Notes under the pieces: generated by a model
Told to the model about the DNA's origin: nothing
What the model saw: only the letters and a program-made list of their open reading frames with translations
Database searches by the model: none
In this document: in pieces, positions 45,480 through 50,273 of the stretch
How the letters are laid out: each line of letters begins with the position of its first letter
How positions within the stretch are numbered: the stretch's first letter is position 1
Assembly (NCBI GenBank): GCA_017609405.1
Contig: JAFCDZ010000003.1
Coordinates: 1 to 50,273 of the forward strand
Origin: Candidatus Pacearchaeota archaeon
Lineage (GTDB): Archaea; Nanobdellota; Nanobdellia; Pacearchaeales; GW2011-AR1
Direction: 5' to 3'
Length of the DNA stretch: 50,273 nt
Translations under genes and position numbers: made by a program

Positions 45480-46626
45480 ATAAGACATAAAACTCTCTTC
45501 CTACGATTTGTTCTTCTCTGAATTCTCTTATAGGAAATTTAATTTCGTTTTTTAATATTTTTAATTTAGTTTTACTACATATTTTATTTATATCACAGCC
45601 AATTCTTTTGTTTTCATTTGTCTTAATTAATGGTGCAGTAAAAGAGATTTTTCCATCTTTCCCTAAACTTTTTTTTAGATTATTTAAAACATTTATTATT
45701 AGATTTTCAAATTTTTTAACAATTTCTTGCGCTTGTTTTTTATTAACTGGTTTTTTTAGTAGAATTCCTAATGAGGGCTCTGTTGCAATACAATTAAATT
45801 TTTCTATTTTTATTTTGGATGAATTCCCCTTTATTAATTTGTATTTTCCAATTTTTTTATACTCTTTTTTTAGCCAATTTATATTTTTTTCAGCGTTTCT
45901 AACTGCTTTTTCATCTATGTCTATTCCAATTACATTTATCTTTTGAATTAATGCTTCTTGTAATATTACTCCTATTCCACAAAAAGGGTCTAGTAATGTT
46001 TGTTTTTCTTTTACTTCTGACAAGTTTATAAGGATCTTTGCTAGTCTTGGGGATATTGCAAGAGCTTCTCTTCTTACTGGTTTTTTCATATCTCTTTTTT
46101 CAATCTCTTTTTGGTTTGAGACTGATTCTATAATCCCAAAGTAATATTTTTTATCTTTGAATAGAAAATAAGAAGTATCATTTGTAATTATTTTTGAAGG
46201 GGTCCCGTAAATTATTTTTTTATTTTGGAGTTTGATTGTTCCTTTAGGTGGATTATAAAGTGCTTTTAATCCCTCTTTTTTAAATTTCTCTTTTATAATT
46301 CTAAGGATTTTATCATGAGATTCTTCGTCTGAGAAATTAAATAAAGTATATTTAAATTTTATTTTTTCATTTTTGTAAATTTCTTCTCTTTTTATTTTTT
46401 CAAGTATGTTTCCAAGATCACCTTCAAATAATGTTTTTCCAATCGCTATTGTTCCGCCTGTTTCATTTATTGTTTGTTCTGGGTTTATTTCTTTATTTAA
46501 TTCAATTAATAAAGCATTTCTTTTAAGAATAAAGCCCTCTTTTTTTATGTTCTTCCTTCTTAGATAAGCAAAGATTTCTGCACAAGATAATTTTGTATTT
46601 CTTCCAAATAAAAATAAATATCTCAT
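45466..46626 (-). CDS. THUMP/UPF0020 tRNA guanine-N2 methyltransferase (Trm-G10-like)
   Basis: LLDPFCGIGVILQEALIQKINVIGIDIDEKAVRNAEKNI, IATEPSLG. Confidence 0.82.
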   Translation of the reverse strand: MRYLFLFGRNTKLSCAEIFAYLRRKNIKKEGFILKRNALLIELNKEINPEQTINETGGTIAIGKTLFEGDLGNILEKIKREEIYKNEKIKFKYTLFNFSDEESHDKILRIIKEKFKKEGLKALYNPPKGTIKLQNKKIIYGTPSKIITNDTSYFLFKDKKYYFGIIESVSNQKEIEKRDMKKPVRREALAISPRLAKILINLSEVKEKQTLLDPFCGIGVILQEALIQKINVIGIDIDEKAVRNAEKNINWLKKEYKKIGKYKLIKGNSSKIKIEKFNCIATEPSLGILLKKPVNKKQAQEIVKKFENLIINVLNNLKKSLGKDGKISFTAPLIKTNENKRIGCDINKICSKTKLKILKNEIKFPIREFREEQIVGREFYVLFNPQ

Positions 46627-46656
46627 ATCTAATTTAAAAATAATTCATTAATAAAC

Positions 46657-48795
46657 TTATTTCTTCTTTGTTTTCTTAACTTCTTTTATTTCTTTTCCGT
46701 TTGATTTTGAGACTTCTAAAAGGGCTTTATCAAAATCTTCTTTTTTAATCTTCAATTCTTCTTTTTTACCTTTCTTTTGATATACTCTTTTTATTGCGTT
46801 TATTCCAGCGTTTCTACATACTGCTTCTATGTCTGCCCCGCTCCAGCCATCTGTTTTCTCAACATATTCTTCTATTTTTACGTTTTTGTCAAGAGGCATA
46901 TCTCTTGTGTGCACCTTAAATATTTTTTTCCTTGTTTCTTTATCTGGAAGTCCTAATTCTACTATTGAATCTATTCTTCCTGCTCTTAATAATGCAGGGT
47001 CAATTAATTCTTTTCTATTTGTTGCAGCAATTACAATCACTTTTTCAAGTTCTTCAATTCCATCTAGTTCTGTTAATAATTGGTTCACAACTCTATCTGA
47101 GGAATCATTTATTCCTGTTCCTCTATGCTTTGATATGCTATCAAATTCGTCAAAGAATATTATAGCTGGGGCAACTTGTCTCGCTTTTTTAAATATCTCT
47201 CTTACTCTTTTTTCACTTTCTCCCACCCATTTACTTATTAATTCCGGACCTTTTACTGCAATAAAGTTTGCATTTGATTCATTTGCAACAGCTTTTGCCA
47301 ATAAAGTTTTTCCTGTTCCAGGAGGTCCTGCGAGAAGTACTCCTTTTGATGGCTTAATACCTGCTTTTTTAAATAGGTCTGGTCTTAATAATGGAAGTTC
47401 TACTAATTCTCTTAATTTTTCTTTTGCTTCTTCTAGTCCTCCAATATCATCCCATGTCACACTTGGTTTGTTTATTAATACTTCCCTCATTGCAGAGGGC
47501 TCTACTTGTTTCATTGCTTCTATGAAATGTTCTCTTTTTACTTTTATTTTGTCCAATATTTCTGTTGGTATTTTTTCATGAAGTTCTTTTAATTCAGAGA
47601 AATATGGTTTTATTGATTTTAATGCAGCTTCTTTACATAGCACTTCTAAATCTGCACCAGTATATCCAATTGTTCTCTCTGCTAATTCATCAAAATCAAT
47701 ATCTTTATCAAGAGGCATTCCTCTTGTATGTATTTTTAATATTTCTTTTCTCCCTTCTTTGTCTGGAGGGTTGATTCTTATTTCTCTATCAAACCTTCCG
47801 GGCCTTCTCAAAGCAGGGTCAATATCATCTGGTCTGTTTGTTGCAGCCATTACAACTACATGGCCTCTTGATTTTAATCCATCCATTAAAGTTAATAATT
47901 GTGCAACAACTCTTTTTTCAGTTTGGTCTGTTCCTTCACCTCTTTTTGGAGCTATTGAATCTATTTCATCAATAAATATAACTGATGGAGCATTTTTTTC
48001 TGCTTGTTCAAATATGTCTCTTAATTGTTTTTCAGATTCTCCATAATACTTGCTCATTATTTCTGGTCCTGCTATTGAAAAGAAAGCAGAATCAGTCTCA
48101 TTTGCAACAGCTTTTGCCAATAAAGTTTTTCCTGTTCCAGGAGGACCAGATAAGAGAACACCTTTTGGAGCCCCGACACCTAATTTTTCAAATACTTCAG
48201 GATGTTTCATCGGTAATTCTACCATTTCTCGTATTAGTTCTATTTCGTTTTTTAACCCTCCAATATCTTCATAAGTTATTCCTGTTGCTCTTAAATCTCC
48301 AGAGTATGGAGTATCTGAAATTATCAGTTTTGTTGAAGGTGTTATAATGACATTTGTTCTTGGAGTTGTTTTAGATACAACATAGCTTAACCTTGTTCCA
48401 AAAACATCAATTATTATTTTTTGTCCAATTTTAACAGGAGTCCCAAGAAGTTTTGTATGAAAATATTCTGTAGGTTCTTCAGAAAACTTCACTTCTTGTA
48501 AAGGAGATATTGTTACTGATTTTGCTTTTTCTACTTTTGCTGCTGAAACTTTTATTTTATCTCCAATAGATACTCCTAAATTTGACCTCGTAGTTCCATC
48601 CATCCTTATTGTTTTCTCTCCCTTGTTTTTATCCCTCATTGCTTTTGCAATTACTATATTTTTTCCTTTTATCTCTACAACATCACCAGAAACAATTCCA
48701 ATTTCTTCCATTATATCTGAGGGGATTCTAACAATTCCCTTATCTACGTCTTCTTGCAACGCTCCTATTACTTTAAGTTCAACTTCTTTTCCCAT
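46657..48795 (-). CDS. cdc48: Cdc48/VAT-type double AAA ATPase
   Basis: Two [17 protein letters not shown] Walker A motifs, [24 protein letters not shown]-domain present. Confidence 0.97.
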   Translation of the reverse strand: MGKEVELKVIGALQEDVDKGIVRIPSDIMEEIGIVSGDVVEIKGKNIVIAKAMRDKNKGEKTIRMDGTTRSNLGVSIGDKIKVSAAKVEKAKSVTISPLQEVKFSEEPTEYFHTKLLGTPVKIGQKIIIDVFGTRLSYVVSKTTPRTNVIITPSTKLIISDTPYSGDLRATGITYEDIGGLKNEIELIREMVELPMKHPEVFEKLGVGAPKGVLLSGPPGTGKTLLAKAVANETDSAFFSIAGPEIMSKYYGESEKQLRDIFEQAEKNAPSVIFIDEIDSIAPKRGEGTDQTEKRVVAQLLTLMDGLKSRGHVVVMAATNRPDDIDPALRRPGRFDREIRINPPDKEGRKEILKIHTRGMPLDKDIDFDELAERTIGYTGADLEVLCKEAALKSIKPYFSELKELHEKIPTEILDKIKVKREHFIEAMKQVEPSAMREVLINKPSVTWDDIGGLEEAKEKLRELVELPLLRPDLFKKAGIKPSKGVLLAGPPGTGKTLLAKAVANESNANFIAVKGPELISKWVGESEKRVREIFKKARQVAPAIIFFDEFDSISKHRGTGINDSSDRVVNQLLTELDGIEELEKVIVIAATNRKELIDPALLRAGRIDSIVELGLPDKETRKKIFKVHTRDMPLDKNVKIEEYVEKTDGWSGADIEAVCRNAGINAIKRVYQKKGKKEELKIKKEDFDKALLEVSKSNGKEIKEVKKTKKK

Positions 48796-48796
48796 T

Positions 48797-49168
48797 TTAT
48801 TTCATTTTGAAGATTACCTCCAATACCCCATTTTTGAGAGTATATTTTGGTTTTTTAGGTATCACAAAAGAGGGTAATGTTTTTTTTATGAATATTCCTC
48901 TTGAGAGTTTTTCTTTTAGATAGTCTTGAACATCTCCCACATCATCTTTCTTTGCTTTTATTTCTATAAAATTTCCTGTTACTTTTAATTCTATATCTTC
49001 TTCATCATATCCAGGCAATTCGAAAAGTAAATATACATAATCTTCTGTGTTTATTATTGAAATACCTCTTTCGTCTTTCCATCTCACTCTGCGGTGTGCT
49101 GGAGATTGACTACCTCTAAAGAATTCTCTTAAAATTTCTTCAAAGGGGTCGTCACTAAAAAAATCCAT
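48797..49168 (-). CDS. Hsp20/alpha-crystallin-like small heat-shock protein
   Basis: VYLLFELPGYDEEDIELKVTGNFIEIKAKK...LSRGIFIKKTLP...TLKNGVLEVIF. Confidence 0.8.
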   Translation of the reverse strand: MDFFSDDPFEEILREFFRGSQSPAHRRVRWKDERGISIINTEDYVYLLFELPGYDEEDIELKVTGNFIEIKAKKDDVGDVQDYLKEKLSRGIFIKKTLPSFVIPKKPKYTLKNGVLEVIFKMK

Positions 49169-49169
49169 C

Positions 49170-49598
49170 TTAATTTATTTTTACCTCCCTTTTATCGGGT
49201 TTTTTCTTTGGAATTGTTATTTTTAAAATTCCATTTTTGTAACTTGCTTCGATATTTTCTTTGTCCCCATCTTCAGGGATTGTGATTGTTTTCATGAATC
49301 CAACATAATTACTTGAATAGTATCTTGTTCTTTCATTCTCTTGCTTTTTCTCTGTTTTTTTCTCTGCTCTGATTTGAATTCTGTTGTTAATTATGTCCAT
49401 TTTTATGTTATTTTTTTCAACTCCTGGAAGTTCTACTTCAAATACATATTCTTTTTCATTCTCTTTTAGATTGTAGAAAGCTCTTCGATAATTTCTGTTT
49501 TTTTGATTATTAAATCTTCTTGTAAAATATGAGAACAAAGAATCCATCCTTCTATTAATCCTCTTTATTTCATCCCATAGATTATTATCACTTATCAT
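49170..49598 (-). CDS. Hsp20 small heat-shock protein
   Basis: YVFEVELPGVEKNNIKMDIINNRIQIRAEK...NGILKITIPKKKP. Confidence 0.92.
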   Translation of the reverse strand: MISDNNLWDEIKRINRRMDSLFSYFTRRFNNQKNRNYRRAFYNLKENEKEYVFEVELPGVEKNNIKMDIINNRIQIRAEKKTEKKQENERTRYYSSNYVGFMKTITIPEDGDKENIEASYKNGILKITIPKKKPDKREVKIN

Positions 49599-49637
49599 GT
49601 TTTTATTATGCTTTTTCCCTTTTTAAACCTTTCGCTT

Positions 49638-49656
49638 AATAAAAACGATTTTTATT
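49638..49656. promoter_or_regulatory. inverted repeat AATAAAAA-CGA-TTTTTATT in the hsp20/HTH divergent promoter region
   Basis: 8-bp perfect arms, 3-nt centre, between divergent starts 49598 and 49717. Confidence 0.35.
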
Positions 49657-49716
49657 TAAAAAAGATGTTTTGTAGTAAATAAAAACATTTATAAATATTA
49701 AAAAACTAATTTTTTT

Positions 49717-50118
49717 ATGGTAAAAGTAATCTTAAATAAGGTTAACAAACCTTTAAAATCTAAGAAATTTTCTGAGCAAATTGAGTGGATATGTTCTAGT
49801 CTTGGTTTTATTCAGGGGAGGGATATAGAAAAAACCTCTGTTAAAATTGTCTGCGAACTTCTTAAAGGATTTAAAAAAGAACCCCTTCTTTCTTCTGAAG
49901 AACTTTCAAAAAAACTTCATATAGATCAAGCAAGAATAAATCACCATTTAAGAAAACTTGTTGATTCTGGTTTTTTGATAAGAAGAAAGAGAAAAGTTGG
50001 TTTAAGGGGGGGTAGTATTTTTGAGGCAATTTCAGAACTAAAAAGAGAGGCAGACGCTATCTTTGACGATATTCTGGAAATATCAAAAGAAATTGATAGA
50101 AAATTATTTGGTTTATGA
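49717..50118 (+). CDS. winged-HTH transcriptional regulator
   Basis: LLSSEELSKKLHIDQARINHHLRKLVDSGFLIRRKRKVGLRGGSI. Confidence 0.75.
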   Translation: MVKVILNKVNKPLKSKKFSEQIEWICSSLGFIQGRDIEKTSVKIVCELLKGFKKEPLLSSEELSKKLHIDQARINHHLRKLVDSGFLIRRKRKVGLRGGSIFEAISELKREADAIFDDILEISKEIDRKLFGL

Positions 50119-50273
50119 TTATTTGTTTTAGTACTTTTTCTTTTGAAGTTTTAAAGAAGATTTGTCCGTGGCTAAGAATTCCATGAAACGCCCCGGCCTA
50201 CTCAAGCCTGCACTCGTATTGATATTCTTTTATTTTTAACTATTGTCTCGTGCAAGCTTTCGGATTCGAACTC

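Noticed and set aside
46829-48347. Long plus-strand ORFs opposite cdc48
   Set aside because: Antisense shadows of a confidently identified gene.
50240-50273. Possible tRNA T-arm (ggattcgaactc / gagttcgaatcc)
   Set aside because: Stem pairing does not work within the visible sequence and no A/B-box partner was seen; truncated by window end.

Overview
AT-rich archaeal chromosome segment. Ribosomal proteins L10e, L35Ae and L41e, RFC large and small subunits, Cdc48, archaeal-type RNase HII, Trm-G10-like methylase and the DPANN-like gene style all point to archaea; a DPANN lineage is inference. The clearest accessory system is a complete type III-A CRISPR-Cas locus (cas6-csm1/cas10-csm2-csm3-csm4-csm5-csm6-cas1-cas2, 33.8-42.6 kb). 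It is followed by an array of 24 identical 30-bp repeats (42745-44342) plus a degenerate terminal repeat. The reverse complements of the spacers read as protein-like stop-free frames, as expected for crRNAs antisense to mRNA. Other points of interest: (i) an SMC-family ATPase (952 aa) with SMC-type heads but a Rad50-like CPLC zinc-hook motif where the SMC hinge should be; (ii) a radical SAM / GbsR-type regulator / unannotated 41-aa membrane peptide operon; (iii) a PadR regulator with matched palindromes upstream of itself and of a surface-protein gene; (iv) an uncharacterised cluster with two paralogous nucleotidyltransferase-helical fusions and a TIM-barrel protein with a large insertion; (v) an unlisted L41e small ORF; (vi) a frameshifted DUF218/YdcF-like gene. 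One tRNA-Gln(CTG) was found. All family calls come from reading motifs by eye; no database search was run.
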